From assembly GCA_950096985.1 (NCBI GenBank), contig CATNBA010000009.1:1-62837 (forward strand): 62,837 nt of DNA, written 5' to 3'. Within the stretch, counting starts at the first letter, position 1. Every line of letters starts with the position of its first letter. The position numbers and the translations under genes are program-made. The notes beneath the pieces are model-generated. The model was given only the letters and a program-made list of their open reading frames with translations. It made no database searches and was not told the origin of the DNA. Source of the DNA: an uncultured Candidatus Melainabacteria bacterium (lineage in GTDB: Bacteria; Cyanobacteriota; Vampirovibrionia; Gastranaerophilales; Gastranaerophilaceae). Below, one piece after another: positions 7,723 to 16,856 of this stretch.

Positions 7723-8424
7723 CTAAACTCCTTTGGGAACAAATCTGTCACGTAAAACTTTTAACATAAATAGAGGCAATGCAGGAAAAATCCTTTTAAA
7801 CCTTTGCGGTTCTTTAATTGTCCTGTAAAGCCACTCCAATCCTAATTTCTGATATATTTCGGGGGCTCTTTCAACAACTCCCGACCAAACATCAAAACTG
7901 CCGCCTACACCAATAAATAACGTTTCCGGCATCAGCTTTTTAGCTTTTATAATAAACAATTCCTGTTTTGGCGACCCGAGAGCACATAATACAAGCCGCG
8001 GATTATTTTCTTTTAATTCACTTAGAACTCTATCATCGTCATTAAAATACCCGTCCTGAGAGTATACGATATTCAATTCTTCAAATTCTTTCTTTAAATT
8101 TTCACACGCCTTTTCGATAATTTCAGGTTTGGCTCCAACAAGAGCAACGGTTTTACCATCTTTTGCACACTCTTCAATCATTCGGTGAGCAAACTGAATA
8201 CCCGGTATTCTGCGTACATTTCGCCCAAAGACGAGCAGCCCCAATTCAACACCAATACCGTCCGGAATAACGAGCTCTGCTGAATTAACTATTTCTATCA
8301 TATCAGGATTAGACATCATTTCAGGATTAATTGTAACTACCTGACCTGATATAGTTTTTGCATAGTCTACTGCGTTTTCAAAATTAAATGTATCTATTTT
8401 AAAGCCTAATAATTCTGCTCTCAT
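7723..8424 (-). CDS. WecG/TagA/CpsF-family glycosyltransferase
   Basis: A 233-residue protein with the GT26 family hallmarks: V-T-I-N-P-E-M-M near residues 30-37, I-P-D-G-I-G-V, A-L-V-G-A-K-P-E and L-G-S-P-K-Q-E. GT26 enzymes transfer N-acetylmannosamine(uronate) or glucose to a lipid-linked sugar on the inner face of the membrane, in teichoic acid, enterobacterial common antigen or exopolysaccharide synthesis. The C-terminal basic and aromatic segment (Y-R-T-I-K-E-P-Q-R) fits membrane association. In a diderm with LPS genes, a role in surface glycan or O-antigen synthesis is likely. It leads a three-gene unit with half a transketolase and YhcH. Confidence 0.9.
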   Translation of the reverse strand: MRAELLGFKIDTFNFENAVDYAKTISGQVVTINPEMMSNPDMIEIVNSAELVIPDGIGVELGLLVFGRNVRRIPGIQFAHRMIEECAKDGKTVALVGAKPEIIEKACENLKKEFEELNIVYSQDGYFNDDDRVLSELKENNPRLVLCALGSPKQELFIIKAKKLMPETLFIGVGGSFDVWSGVVERAPEIYQKLGLEWLYRTIKEPQRFKRIFPALPLFMLKVLRDRFVPKGV

Positions 8425-8439
8425 ATGTTTATTATAATT

Positions 8440-9453
8440 TTAATCTGTTAAATTTGCAAGTTTGAAAAGATAATCTTCTTTAGCACCTGTCTGCAAACCT
8501 TTAGGTATAAAGTTTTCCTTAAACTTTTCAACTGCATATCTATCTGTCATTCCTGAAATATAATCGGTAACAATACGCTCAATTTTAGTTTCTTCACAAA
8601 CCGGTTTAAGCATATCACAATACAAAAAGAACAATTCTTTAATTACGTTTTTTGCCTTTTTTTCTTCAAGCTTAGCCGGTGAATCAATATAGACATTTTC
8701 AAACATCCATTCTCTTAATTTAGTTGTGTAATGCCATGCTTCTTCACTCATTGCAACATTAGGCTTACCTAATGAATTAGTAATTATCTCACTAATCATT
8801 TTATTTAAACGTTTAGTTTGTACTGAAGAAAAATAATCTATACAATCCTTTGGCAAGTCGCTTTCCGAAATAATACCTGCCCTTATGCTGTCTTCTATAT
8901 CATGGTTTATATATGCGATTTTATCTGCAAGTTGAACAATTTGCGCCTCGGGAGTTTTAGGTGTATAACCCCAAGTATGAGTTAATATCCCGTCAATTGT
9001 TTCGGCACAAAGGTTCAAATCTTCCAAAACTTCAACAACTCTAACACTTTGGATATTATGGTGAAACCCACCTTTAACAAGCTCATTTAAGACACCCTCT
9101 CCGCAATGTCCGAATGGAGTGTGACCTAAATCATGTCCCAATGCTATAGCCTCTGTTAAATCTTCATTCATATCAAGTGCGCGTGCAATTGTTCGTGCAA
9201 TCTGCGAAACTTCAAGCGTATGGGTCAAACGTGTTCTAAAATGATCATCAAAAGGTGATAAAAAGACTTGAGTTTTATGCTTTAAACGCCGAAATGCTTT
9301 TGAATGCAAGATTTTATCCCTGTCACGTTGAAAATCTGTTCTCATATCACAGGGAGATGCCTCTTTTTTTCTGCCTTTTGTAAATTTGCTCTTAGTTGCA
9401 AATTCACTTAAATTATCAATTTCTCGTTGTTCCAATTTCTCTTTAATATTCAT
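8440..9453 (-). CDS. dgt: dGTPase-like HD-domain triphosphohydrolase
   Basis: A 337-residue protein with the HD-superfamily metal ligands in dGTPase order: F-R-T-R-L-T-H-T-L-E-V near residues 70-80 and L-G-H-D-L-G-H-T-P-F-G-H near 108-119. N-terminal D-M-R-T-D-F-Q-R-D-R-D-K and S-K-A-F-R-R-L-K-H-K-T-Q-V are typical of the shorter bacterial dGTPase-like proteins. The family hydrolyses dNTPs to deoxynucleosides and triphosphate. It lies 16 bp upstream of the TagA-like gene on the same strand, which looks like simple clustering rather than a shared pathway. Confidence 0.92.
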   Translation of the reverse strand: MNIKEKLEQREIDNLSEFATKSKFTKGRKKEASPCDMRTDFQRDRDKILHSKAFRRLKHKTQVFLSPFDDHFRTRLTHTLEVSQIARTIARALDMNEDLTEAIALGHDLGHTPFGHCGEGVLNELVKGGFHHNIQSVRVVEVLEDLNLCAETIDGILTHTWGYTPKTPEAQIVQLADKIAYINHDIEDSIRAGIISESDLPKDCIDYFSSVQTKRLNKMISEIITNSLGKPNVAMSEEAWHYTTKLREWMFENVYIDSPAKLEEKKAKNVIKELFFLYCDMLKPVCEETKIERIVTDYISGMTDRYAVEKFKENFIPKGLQTGAKEDYLFKLANLTD

Positions 9454-9484
9454 ACAAAAATTTTAACAAAAAAGAAAAAATTTG

Positions 9485-10795
9485 TTATACTTTATCCGGT
9501 TGAGCTTTTTTAGTATGAAAATCAATATCCAGAGCATATTGCTTACGAACGTTATCAGCAGCAACACCGAGTTTATTAATTACCCATCCTGACAACAGAC
9601 CGAACATTAATGCCTTGCCTCCGGAAACCAGTCTTGCTGTACAGTATAAAGAGGTTGCAATTGCACCTACGGCAGGAATACCGTATTTTAATGATGCAGA
9701 TATTCTTTCATCCTTATCTTTTGATTTTCCAAGAAACCAGGCAACAGCTCCGCCTGCTCCGACAATAGATATGACATCAGTAGGTCCTGCACCTAATTTT
9801 AAATCTCTTGCTTTGTCGTAGTATTTATTTGTTTCCGTATTTATAGATTTGTTTAAAGATTTAACCGCTTTTTTAGCATGAGTTTCTAACTGTAAATAAT
9901 CTTTCTTTGGCAGAATTTGTTTATATAGCTTTAATATCTCCTGTAATGCGTCCTTTGAAGCTTTTTCAAACTGTCCTGTTTTCTTAGACATTTTCTTCTT
10001 ATGCGGAAGGAGATAATCTTCTGCGATATAAGAACTCCACATATTTTTTGATTTAAAGTTTTTTATATCACTTAAACTTGCATTCCAAAAGTAATCAAAT
10101 AACCCCTCTGAAGCTTTATTCATTTGCCTCAAACGTTCATTTCTTGCATTAATTCCAAAACCTGCTTCAAGTCCGGAGTTCAAAGCAGTCATTCGAGTTG
10201 TAATTTCAGATACGGCATCTGCAATTTTAGCATCATTAGGATTTTCTCGCAGCAGCCTTTCATTTAATTTAAGCATGTGCTCATTCATACCTGCAAACCT
10301 TTTATGAGTTTTTGCATAAGATGAGTTAACGGTTCGTCTGCTTATTTTATCAAAAACTCCGGTTATACTCTCATGTATTTTTCGCGAAAACGTCCTTTCA
10401 CCATTTTTGCCAAACATCAATCTTTGAAGAGTAACGTCTTTTAATGTTGTAAAATTATTTATACTTTCAAATCGATTTCGAAAAGCATCAATTTTAGCAA
10501 GAGAGAATTTGTAAAAATTCTTTAATTTACTGTCTTTTGCCAGTTTTTTTTCTAAAGAAATTTTCCACTTGTTTAAAACTTTTGAAAATGATTTTGACAT
10601 TACACCTTTCATCAAAGCAAGTGTGCCAAATCCCGCTCCCATTGCATACAATACAATCTTCTTACCGGAAATACCCGCCTTATTTTGCTCATCACCTTCT
10701 TGTTGTTTAGGCACAATTAAGTAACTGCCGTTTTGCGGCTGTTTAAATTCGCTAAAAGCACGCGAAGAAATATTACTGCCTACCTGATTAATCAT
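9485..10795 (-). CDS. lineage-specific membrane protein, 436 residues
   Basis: No recognised domain. The N-terminus (MINQVGSNISSRAFSEFKQP) is polar. A hydrophobic segment lies near residues 46-65 (I-V-L-Y-A-M-G-A-G-F-G-T-L-A-L), followed by about 260 residues rich in Lys, Asn and Ser that read as helical. Further hydrophobic stretches occur near 338-352 and 367-405 (V-G-A-I-A-T-S-L-Y, L-M-F-G-L-L-S-G-W-V-I-N-K-L-G). The start is at the ATG, with no strong ribosome-binding site. The layout resembles the proteins at 5499, 47467, 48042 and 50262. It lies between dgt and lpxB, separated from both by short gaps. Function unknown. Confidence 0.7.
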   Translation of the reverse strand: MINQVGSNISSRAFSEFKQPQNGSYLIVPKQQEGDEQNKAGISGKKIVLYAMGAGFGTLALMKGVMSKSFSKVLNKWKISLEKKLAKDSKLKNFYKFSLAKIDAFRNRFESINNFTTLKDVTLQRLMFGKNGERTFSRKIHESITGVFDKISRRTVNSSYAKTHKRFAGMNEHMLKLNERLLRENPNDAKIADAVSEITTRMTALNSGLEAGFGINARNERLRQMNKASEGLFDYFWNASLSDIKNFKSKNMWSSYIAEDYLLPHKKKMSKKTGQFEKASKDALQEILKLYKQILPKKDYLQLETHAKKAVKSLNKSINTETNKYYDKARDLKLGAGPTDVISIVGAGGAVAWFLGKSKDKDERISASLKYGIPAVGAIATSLYCTARLVSGGKALMFGLLSGWVINKLGVAADNVRKQYALDIDFHTKKAQPDKV

Positions 10796-10822
10796 TATAT
10801 ATATATAAACACAAAAAAACAG

Positions 10823-11956
10823 TTAAATTTGACCACTTTGTAAAGCTTTGTAAACAGCTTGAGCAGCCTCTTTAGAAGAAACTTTATCCGATAATAAACT
10901 TTTAACTTCGCCGAGCTGCAAAATATTATTATTTCGGTATTCACTGTCATATAAAAATCGTTCAATTTCGTAAGAAATTCTATTAATATTAACGTCGCTC
11001 ATCAATAATTCCGGCACAATCAGCCTGTCAGAAATTATATTTGGGAGAGATACACGTTTAATACATCTTACAAGCAAATAAATAAAATAAAAAAGCCATG
11101 GACCGCGATACGCAATAATCATAGGGGTTTGATACAAACAAGCCTCAAGAGCAACAGTTCCAGATGCAAGTATTAAAGCATCAGAAACGCTCAATAAAGC
11201 TTGATTTTCTCCCTTAATAACTTTAAAATCGGTCTTCTTCAAAAACTTATTATAAACTTCATCCGATAAATTAGGTGCATGTGAAACACAAAACTGCAAA
11301 TCAGGATGTTTCTTTTGTAAAAATTGAGCAGTTTTAACAAAAATATCCATCAAATATTTTAGTTCAAACACTCTTGAGCCCGGGAAAATTGAAACAAGTT
11401 TTTTTTGTTTATCAAATCCGTGTTTTTCAAAAAACTCATCTTTATCAGTTTTTTCAGATAATTGTGACACGAGCGGATGCCCGCAGTAATGACATTTTAT
11501 ACCGTAACTTTCATATAACGGCTGCTCAAAAGGGAAAATACAAAGAACTTCATCAACATTCTTTTTGATTTTGTGAATTCTGCCTTTCCTGCTTGCCCAA
11601 ACCTGTGGAGGAATATAATAAAGAACCTTAATTCCCGCTTTTTTCAAAAATCCTGCAATTCTAATGTTAAATCCGCCATAATCAATTAAAAGTACAGCAT
11701 CAGGCTTAAATTCTTTTGTTAAGTAATCAACAAGGCGTTTTCCTAGCATTATATGATTAAAAATAATTTGTGGCGAAAGACCTACAGATGACATTTTTGA
11801 ATGGTTCTCAAAGAGTTTTACACCTGCTTTAGCCATATTCTCTCCGCCGATACCTTCAATTTCAATATCAGCATTAAGTTCGTACAAAGCTTTCACAACA
11901 TGTGATGCGTGAATGTCTCCCGAATATTCTCCTGTTACGACAAATAATTTCTTCAT
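10823..11956 (-). CDS. lpxB: lipid-A-disaccharide synthase
   Basis: A 377-residue GT19 enzyme with the N-terminal G-E-Y-S-G-D-I-H-A motif, the I-E-G-I-G-G-E-N-M segment, F-P-F-E-Q at about residue 143, the G-H-P-L-V motif, and F-P-G-S-R-V-F-E-L-K near 194. It condenses UDP-2,3-diacylglucosamine with lipid X to form the lipid A disaccharide, at the inner face of the inner membrane. It overlaps lpxI by 4 bp (ATGA), so the two successive lipid A steps are translationally coupled. This is strong evidence that the AT-rich organism has an LPS-bearing outer membrane. Confidence 0.96.
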   Translation of the reverse strand: MKKLFVVTGEYSGDIHASHVVKALYELNADIEIEGIGGENMAKAGVKLFENHSKMSSVGLSPQIIFNHIMLGKRLVDYLTKEFKPDAVLLIDYGGFNIRIAGFLKKAGIKVLYYIPPQVWASRKGRIHKIKKNVDEVLCIFPFEQPLYESYGIKCHYCGHPLVSQLSEKTDKDEFFEKHGFDKQKKLVSIFPGSRVFELKYLMDIFVKTAQFLQKKHPDLQFCVSHAPNLSDEVYNKFLKKTDFKVIKGENQALLSVSDALILASGTVALEACLYQTPMIIAYRGPWLFYFIYLLVRCIKRVSLPNIISDRLIVPELLMSDVNINRISYEIERFLYDSEYRNNNILQLGEVKSLLSDKVSSKEAAQAVYKALQSGQI

Positions 11957-12768
11957 ACCGCCATTATTACAATATTATGTTCATCAGCGTATCTGATTAC
12001 TTTTTCCTGATTTACTATAATCGTTTCGTTAGCCTCAACAGCAATCAATGATGCTTTATATCTTCTCATTGTTTTTAATGTTCTTAATCCTATAGCCGGA
12101 ATATCAAATCTTTTATCTTGAGAGGGCTTGGCAACTTTAACAATAACAGCACCTTTTCTTGCGTTTTTACATCCGCGTTTAATACACATATCAGTGCCTT
12201 CGATTGCCTCAACAGCCATAGCCATTTTGTCTTTGATAACAACAGACTGCCCGACATCAACTTTACCCATCTCTTTAGCTAACCAAAAACCGTAATTAAC
12301 ATCTTCCATCTGACTTTCGGTTGGTTTTAATTTACCGAGAACTCCTGATGGTATCATAAGATTTTTAATAAATATAGTCTGATCAAGCACTTTAATATTA
12401 CGTTTTTCAAACTCATTTACTATCAAAAGCATAACTTCATCATCATTAAGCCTTTTTACTGATTTTAAAATTTCAATTGCACGTTTATCAAACTTATGAA
12501 GTTTCAATAATACACGTTTATGTACTTTTCCCAAAAAAGTAACCTGTTTTATTTCATTTTCTGTAAAAATATTTTCAATTTTTGTCATTTCGCCCGGATG
12601 GCAAGAATAAACTTTTGAACAATATTTTTTTAACTCTTTCAAATTATCATTAGCAAGGGAAACGCATATAACTTCAAATCCGTTTTCTTTTGCATGACGA
12701 GCCATTTCAACGGGTAAAATCCCATCTCCTGCTATTAATCCCTGTTTATTTTCCAACATTAAAGACAT
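11953..12768 (-). CDS. lpxI: UDP-2,3-diacylglucosamine pyrophosphatase LpxI
   Basis: A 271-residue protein of the LpxI (formerly DUF1009) family: N-terminal G-L-I-A-G-D-G-I-L-P-V and the C-terminal domain with the family motifs V-G-Q-S-V-V-I, A-V-E-A-I-E-G-T-D near residues 191-199, and F-D-I-P-A-I-G. LpxI hydrolyses UDP-2,3-diacylglucosamine to lipid X, an alternative to LpxH. A GAGGAAAG ribosome-binding site precedes the ATG. The gene is followed without a gap by lpxB, which uses its product. Presence of LpxI rather than LpxH is common in alphaproteobacteria and cyanobacteria-related lineages. Confidence 0.95.
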   Translation of the reverse strand: MSLMLENKQGLIAGDGILPVEMARHAKENGFEVICVSLANDNLKELKKYCSKVYSCHPGEMTKIENIFTENEIKQVTFLGKVHKRVLLKLHKFDKRAIEILKSVKRLNDDEVMLLIVNEFEKRNIKVLDQTIFIKNLMIPSGVLGKLKPTESQMEDVNYGFWLAKEMGKVDVGQSVVIKDKMAMAVEAIEGTDMCIKRGCKNARKGAVIVKVAKPSQDKRFDIPAIGLRTLKTMRRYKASLIAVEANETIIVNQEKVIRYADEHNIVIMAV

Positions 12769-12794
12769 ATCTTTCCTCTTTTACCCTAATTATA

Positions 12795-13421
12795 TCACAA
12801 TTTTTTCTTTAGTGAGTTGATTTCATCAACTTCTGATTTATTAAACAAAACAGCTCCGCCCATAAGTTTGGTATTAAAAACAACCTGAGCATAACTTTCT
12901 GCAAGTTCCAGTTTTAAAAACGCATCTTTTATAGTTTTATCTCCGACAATAAAACCATGATTTGCCATCAATACAGCATCATAATCTTTAAAATATTTAG
13001 CAGTTTTTTCAACCAAATCCATTGAAGAAGGAAGACCGTATTCTGCCAGAGGTATTTGTCCGAAATAAAACACATTTTCTGCCATAACGGGTTCATCCAA
13101 AGGAATATGGCAACATGCAAAGGAACTTAAATAAGGCGAATGTACATGGATAATATAATTTACATCAGGTCTCTGTTTATAAAATTCAGCATGTAACATT
13201 TTTTCGGAAGAAGGTTTTTTATCACCTTCAACCAAATTACCTTCAAAATCCATTAAAACAAGTTCATCCTCAGACAAATAACCGTTTGCCGACCCGGATG
13301 AAGTAATCAAAATCTTATCTTTGTATCTTGCAGAAAAATTACCTGAATATCCCGGTGTAAAATTTTTCACACCGGCAAGTCGTCCGTATTCAATTAATTC
13401 CTGTTTTAATTTATCCAACAT
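12795..13421 (-). CDS. class II aldolase/adducin-family protein
   Basis: A 208-residue protein with the class II aldolase fold: N-F-T-P-G-Y-S-G-N-F-S-A-R (substrate phosphate loop), T-S-S-G near residue 42, the zinc ligands in I-I-H-V-H-S-P-Y near 91-98, and M-A-N-H-G-F-I-V-G near 153-161. Family members cleave or epimerise sugar phosphates (L-fuculose-1-P aldolase, L-ribulose-5-P 4-epimerase, MtnB). The exact substrate cannot be told from sequence. Its ATG shares one base with the lptD stop (TAATG), so it is coupled to the envelope operon, which makes an LPS-sugar role plausible but unproven. Confidence 0.87.
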   Translation of the reverse strand: MLDKLKQELIEYGRLAGVKNFTPGYSGNFSARYKDKILITSSGSANGYLSEDELVLMDFEGNLVEGDKKPSSEKMLHAEFYKQRPDVNYIIHVHSPYLSSFACCHIPLDEPVMAENVFYFGQIPLAEYGLPSSMDLVEKTAKYFKDYDAVLMANHGFIVGDKTIKDAFLKLELAESYAQVVFNTKLMGGAVLFNKSEVDEINSLKKKL

Positions 13422-15535
13422 TATAACTGTTCCCTGTCAGGGTCTTCAATATCTATAACTTCCGCATACATCATCTTTTTAACTCTTGTTTGCGGCTGAT
13501 TATCGTCAAAGACTTTTAATTCAACAATTTCTTTATCGCTTTTAGCTAATCTTTCAGGATGTTTGATTACCATTTTTTCATATTCAATTCCTGAACCTTT
13601 TGTATCCATAGCAACTACAAGAGCAAAATATGTATGTTTTCTTACCCAATCGTAGCCTAAATTCAATTTTAAATCATCAGGTCCTAATGAAACAACAAAA
13701 GTACATTCCTGAAAAGCTTTTCCGTTTGGCGAATCCCCGGTAACATTAATATTACCTGACCAAGCTACAGACAAATATTTAGTTAAACGTAAAGCTTCTC
13801 TGATATAAATACTTCCATGACCGTATCTGTATGTATCATAAACCTTTAGCGGAGTACCGTCTTCGTAGGCTGATGCAAAATATCCGATATCCTGCATCCA
13901 ATATTTATACTGGGTATGAATTTTAGGCCCTACTCTTCCTATAAATTGAGTATCGCCTGTACCGTATAAAGCAGCACTCCCCTGCATAACAAATGAAATA
14001 TCAATAGCTTTTCTGTTTTCTCTATCAACATATTTATACAAACTCTGGTCAGCCTGTGCCATATATCTTGTTCTGGTTGTACCGATGTTTGAAGGATCCA
14101 GAGTCTCACCATATCTGTTGAAATCACTGTTATGCATATAACCAAAACCTAAACGGTGTCTGAATTTCAAATCAAGTCCGTCACCAATAGTTGATGGAAT
14201 AATGCCGTTGTCATTATAAATTAATTCAAGATTATATTTAGCCATTCTCGGCCCGATAAACCATTCATCCATGTATGAATTCATACCGTATTGCATATAT
14301 AGCTTATCGTCTAAATATTGTTTACCTTTCAAAATAAACATATCAGACCCTGATCCGTATCCGAAGTCAGTGTAATTAGTTGCACTGCGGTATTTCAAGA
14401 AAGCGCCTATACCAAAATCCTCTTTTTTATTAAGTATAGGTAATACCTTTAAAGTTGAACCGCCCTGCAAAGGAGTATCCAAAGTATATCCGGGTCCTAA
14501 AAACATACCAAATCTGCCGCGAGAGCCTAATTCAGGATAATTTCCTTCAAAATATTCCTGATTTTTATTAGTATGCATCCTAATTGTAGGAAGTGTAAAC
14601 AATTTAAAATCACCGTAGTGAATTTTAGCTTTTTTCAAAGTTATTGTATCGGTATTTTTTTTAGCATCAATAATAACTTCTTTTGCTTTAACCGTAACAG
14701 CAGTATCTCCGATTTCTTCTGTTATAGAAGATTTATCTTCTTCTTCAACAAACATATTTCTAAAACGGTCACCGCCTACCATTTTTGTATGAAAATTCAA
14801 TATGTAAGAATCTTTTGAAACCATTTGACCGTCATATAATACAATCAGGTCTTCATCCATTTCTGCTTTTCTTGCAGTTACAGTCATAAATGAAGCTTTT
14901 GTTTCAACGTTATCCAAAAATGCATTTTCTTCATTCAAATTTACATTAAGATTTTCACCCCAAATACTGTGTCCGTCTTTTATAATCTCAACTTTATCAA
15001 AGGCTTTTAAAATATTTGAGGCTGTATTATAAACAATTTTATCAGCTTTTATAGATACATTTTGCGGAGGAAACGACAGAACCGGCGAACCTGTTGCAAT
15101 AATATCCATTGTTTGTTCATCATAATCTATTTTATCAGCATCAAGCAGAACATTATTCGCCGTTACCTGTTCTTTAACTGCACCTTGAAGTTCCAGAGTT
15201 TCATCACTTATTGGTGTTGTTACTTCTTGTTCCGGATTATCTTTTTTCTGAAGTTTTTGTTCTTTTTCAAGAAGTTTTTGCGCTTTATTATATTCTCTTT
15301 CGCGCAGGTAATTTGTCATCTTTATTCTGGTTTTTTTGAATAAAGGCAGTGTTTTAATAGGTTTAGCAGTACTTCCTTCAATGACCTTAACCTCCGGCAT
15401 AGGCATTGACGGAGCTTCATAAAACTGTTCCTGAATATTTTCTAAATCTTCGGGAGTTTCAACCAAATCTCGAGCCATAGCTCCATTGGTTATTATTGAT
15501 AATATTAATGCTGATAAAATTAAATGCTTTTTCAA
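13421..15535 (-). CDS. LptD/OstA-like outer-membrane LPS assembly protein
   Basis: A 704-residue protein with a signal peptide (hydrophobic core, cleavage probably after A-M-A near residue 21) and a periplasmic OstA/LptA-type beta-jellyroll with alternating D-K-I-D-Y-D and D-K-I-V-Y-N repeats at about residues 130-270. A long C-terminal region of alternating aromatic and polar strands follows (for example LYMQYGMNSYMDEWFIG), typical of a beta-barrel. LptD inserts LPS into the outer leaflet. Sequence and length diverge from proteobacterial LptD (about 780), so I give no symbol. It lies upstream of the aldolase, lpxI and lpxB on the same strand, and 12 bp downstream of the M23 peptidase gene. 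Confidence 0.82.
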   Translation of the reverse strand: MKKHLILSALILSIITNGAMARDLVETPEDLENIQEQFYEAPSMPMPEVKVIEGSTAKPIKTLPLFKKTRIKMTNYLREREYNKAQKLLEKEQKLQKKDNPEQEVTTPISDETLELQGAVKEQVTANNVLLDADKIDYDEQTMDIIATGSPVLSFPPQNVSIKADKIVYNTASNILKAFDKVEIIKDGHSIWGENLNVNLNEENAFLDNVETKASFMTVTARKAEMDEDLIVLYDGQMVSKDSYILNFHTKMVGGDRFRNMFVEEEDKSSITEEIGDTAVTVKAKEVIIDAKKNTDTITLKKAKIHYGDFKLFTLPTIRMHTNKNQEYFEGNYPELGSRGRFGMFLGPGYTLDTPLQGGSTLKVLPILNKKEDFGIGAFLKYRSATNYTDFGYGSGSDMFILKGKQYLDDKLYMQYGMNSYMDEWFIGPRMAKYNLELIYNDNGIIPSTIGDGLDLKFRHRLGFGYMHNSDFNRYGETLDPSNIGTTRTRYMAQADQSLYKYVDRENRKAIDISFVMQGSAALYGTGDTQFIGRVGPKIHTQYKYWMQDIGYFASAYEDGTPLKVYDTYRYGHGSIYIREALRLTKYLSVAWSGNINVTGDSPNGKAFQECTFVVSLGPDDLKLNLGYDWVRKHTYFALVVAMDTKGSGIEYEKMVIKHPERLAKSDKEIVELKVFDDNQPQTRVKKMMYAEVIDIEDPDREQL

Positions 15536-15547
15536 AATTTAGCCTTC

Positions 15548-16666
15548 TTAAATGTAGTTTAATGGATTGTTTGGTTTACCGTTAATTCTTACTTCAAAAT
15601 GCACGTGAGGTCCGGTACTATAGCCTGTCGTGCCTTCAAAACCTATAACATCACCTTTATTAACATACTGCCCCTGCCCAACTTTTATTGAGGACATATG
15701 TGCATAAAGTGTAGTGGTAGGTTTACCGTTAATTGTACCATGGTCAAGTATAACTACCTTACCATATCCGCCGTACCATCCCGAGTATATTACTTTACCG
15801 GAATTTGACGCCCTGATACTACCCTTGTTAGGACCTGCAATATCTACTCCCGAATGGAATGTTTTACTGTTAAATATAGGGTGTGTTCTCCATCCGAAAG
15901 GTGATGATATACGACCGCCTATAGGACGTAAAAATCCTGCAGAAGATACTTTTATAGAGCTGTCACCTTTATTTCTGGCAATCATACTTTGAATACTTGC
16001 CGACTGCCTTGCTAATTCTCTCTCAGCCTGTTCATAGGTTCTTCTGTCAGTTTTATATTTATTAATTAAATTTTGGTTTTGAGCTATTGCATACTTAATA
16101 TTTTTTTGTTGAGAATTAATATTCTGAATTGATTGATCTAATGCAATTTTTCTTGCCTGAATATCTCTTTTCATCATTGCAATCTTTTGAGATTTTGCTT
16201 TTACTGCCATCATTCTCGAGTAGTCTTTTTTCAAAACAATTTTTTCAAAATAAACTACGTCAAGCAAAGAATTCAAATCTTTAGCCGTAAATATTAATTC
16301 AAACATGCCTGTGCGCTGGTTTTTATAAACCTGCCTTATTCTCTGCCTCATCTGAATATTTGCATCATTAAATTGAGCAACAGAACTTGCGAGTTCCCTT
16401 TCCATTTGAGCTAATTGAACTTCCAAAGAAGCACGTTGTTTCTGAGAAGATTGCAAGCTGTTTGATGCCTGCTCAAGCTTTCTTTGATTTTTAGATAATT
16501 TGCTTTTTTCAGCATTTTCAAGATTTTTTAAACGCTTAATTTTTTCCTGAGTAACTTTTTGTTTCTGCTGAATTGTTTTCAATTGATCCGCGCATGCAAA
16601 TTGGCTTATATTCCCTATAAGCATACAAAGCATCACTATAAACAATTTTTTTACAAATTTACTCAC
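15548..16666 (-). CDS. secreted coiled-coil M23 metallopeptidase (EnvC/NlpD-like)
   Basis: A 372-residue protein with a signal peptide (FIVMLCMLIGNISQFACA), a long coiled coil at about residues 30-225 rich in Gln, Lys and Leu, and a C-terminal LytM/M23 domain. The zinc ligands are intact: H-S-G-V-D near residue 270, L-Y-A-H-M and H-V-H-F-E near 350. That predicts active peptidoglycan endopeptidase activity, unlike E. coli EnvC, whose domain is degenerate. EnvC-type proteins act in the periplasm in septal cell-wall splitting. The start codon is GTG, with TAGGT as ribosome-binding site overlapping the stop of a 34-residue ORF. Neighbours are LPS assembly genes. Confidence 0.93.
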   Translation of the reverse strand: MSKFVKKLFIVMLCMLIGNISQFACADQLKTIQQKQKVTQEKIKRLKNLENAEKSKLSKNQRKLEQASNSLQSSQKQRASLEVQLAQMERELASSVAQFNDANIQMRQRIRQVYKNQRTGMFELIFTAKDLNSLLDVVYFEKIVLKKDYSRMMAVKAKSQKIAMMKRDIQARKIALDQSIQNINSQQKNIKYAIAQNQNLINKYKTDRRTYEQAERELARQSASIQSMIARNKGDSSIKVSSAGFLRPIGGRISSPFGWRTHPIFNSKTFHSGVDIAGPNKGSIRASNSGKVIYSGWYGGYGKVVILDHGTINGKPTTTLYAHMSSIKVGQGQYVNKGDVIGFEGTTGYSTGPHVHFEVRINGKPNNPLNYI

Positions 16667-16673
16667 AATGTAC

Positions 16674-16778
16674 CTATTTAATCATAAGAGGCAGTAACAT
16701 AAGTCCGACAGTCCAGGCAATAAAAGTTATCGCAATAATCGCAACTATCGTTTTTTGATTTTTTCTGAAAAATTCCAT
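16674..16778 (-). CDS. 34-residue single-span membrane protein upstream of the M23 peptidase
   Basis: Reading from ATG 16778 with a strong GGGGAAAGG ribosome-binding site: MEFFRKNQKT, a 22-residue hydrophobic helix with one Trp, then LMIK and TAG. Its stop lies 7 bp from the GTG of the M23 gene, and the peptidase ribosome-binding site overlaps it, so translation of the two is probably coupled. The charged start and single helix give N-in topology by the positive-inside rule. The N-terminus resembles the membrane anchors of PpiD/SurA-N proteins, so it could be a relic of such a gene; I favour a small membrane protein. No family recognised. Confidence 0.6.
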   Translation of the reverse strand: MEFFRKNQKTIVAIIAITFIAWTVGLMLLPLMIK

Positions 16779-16821
16779 ACCTTTCCCCTTTTATATACAG
16801 TGTACTATAAAAATATTCTAT

Positions 16822-16850
16822 TTGCAAAATTTTAAAAAATCTATTAATAT
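16822..16850 (+). promoter_or_regulatory. promoter of a probably leaderless transcript
   Basis: TTGCAA (16822-16827), a 17-bp spacer and TAATAT (16845-16850). The ATG of the next gene starts 7 bp after the -10 box and has no ribosome-binding site, so the predicted transcription start is at or one base before the start codon. Confidence 0.55.
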
Positions 16851-16856
16851 AGCTTT

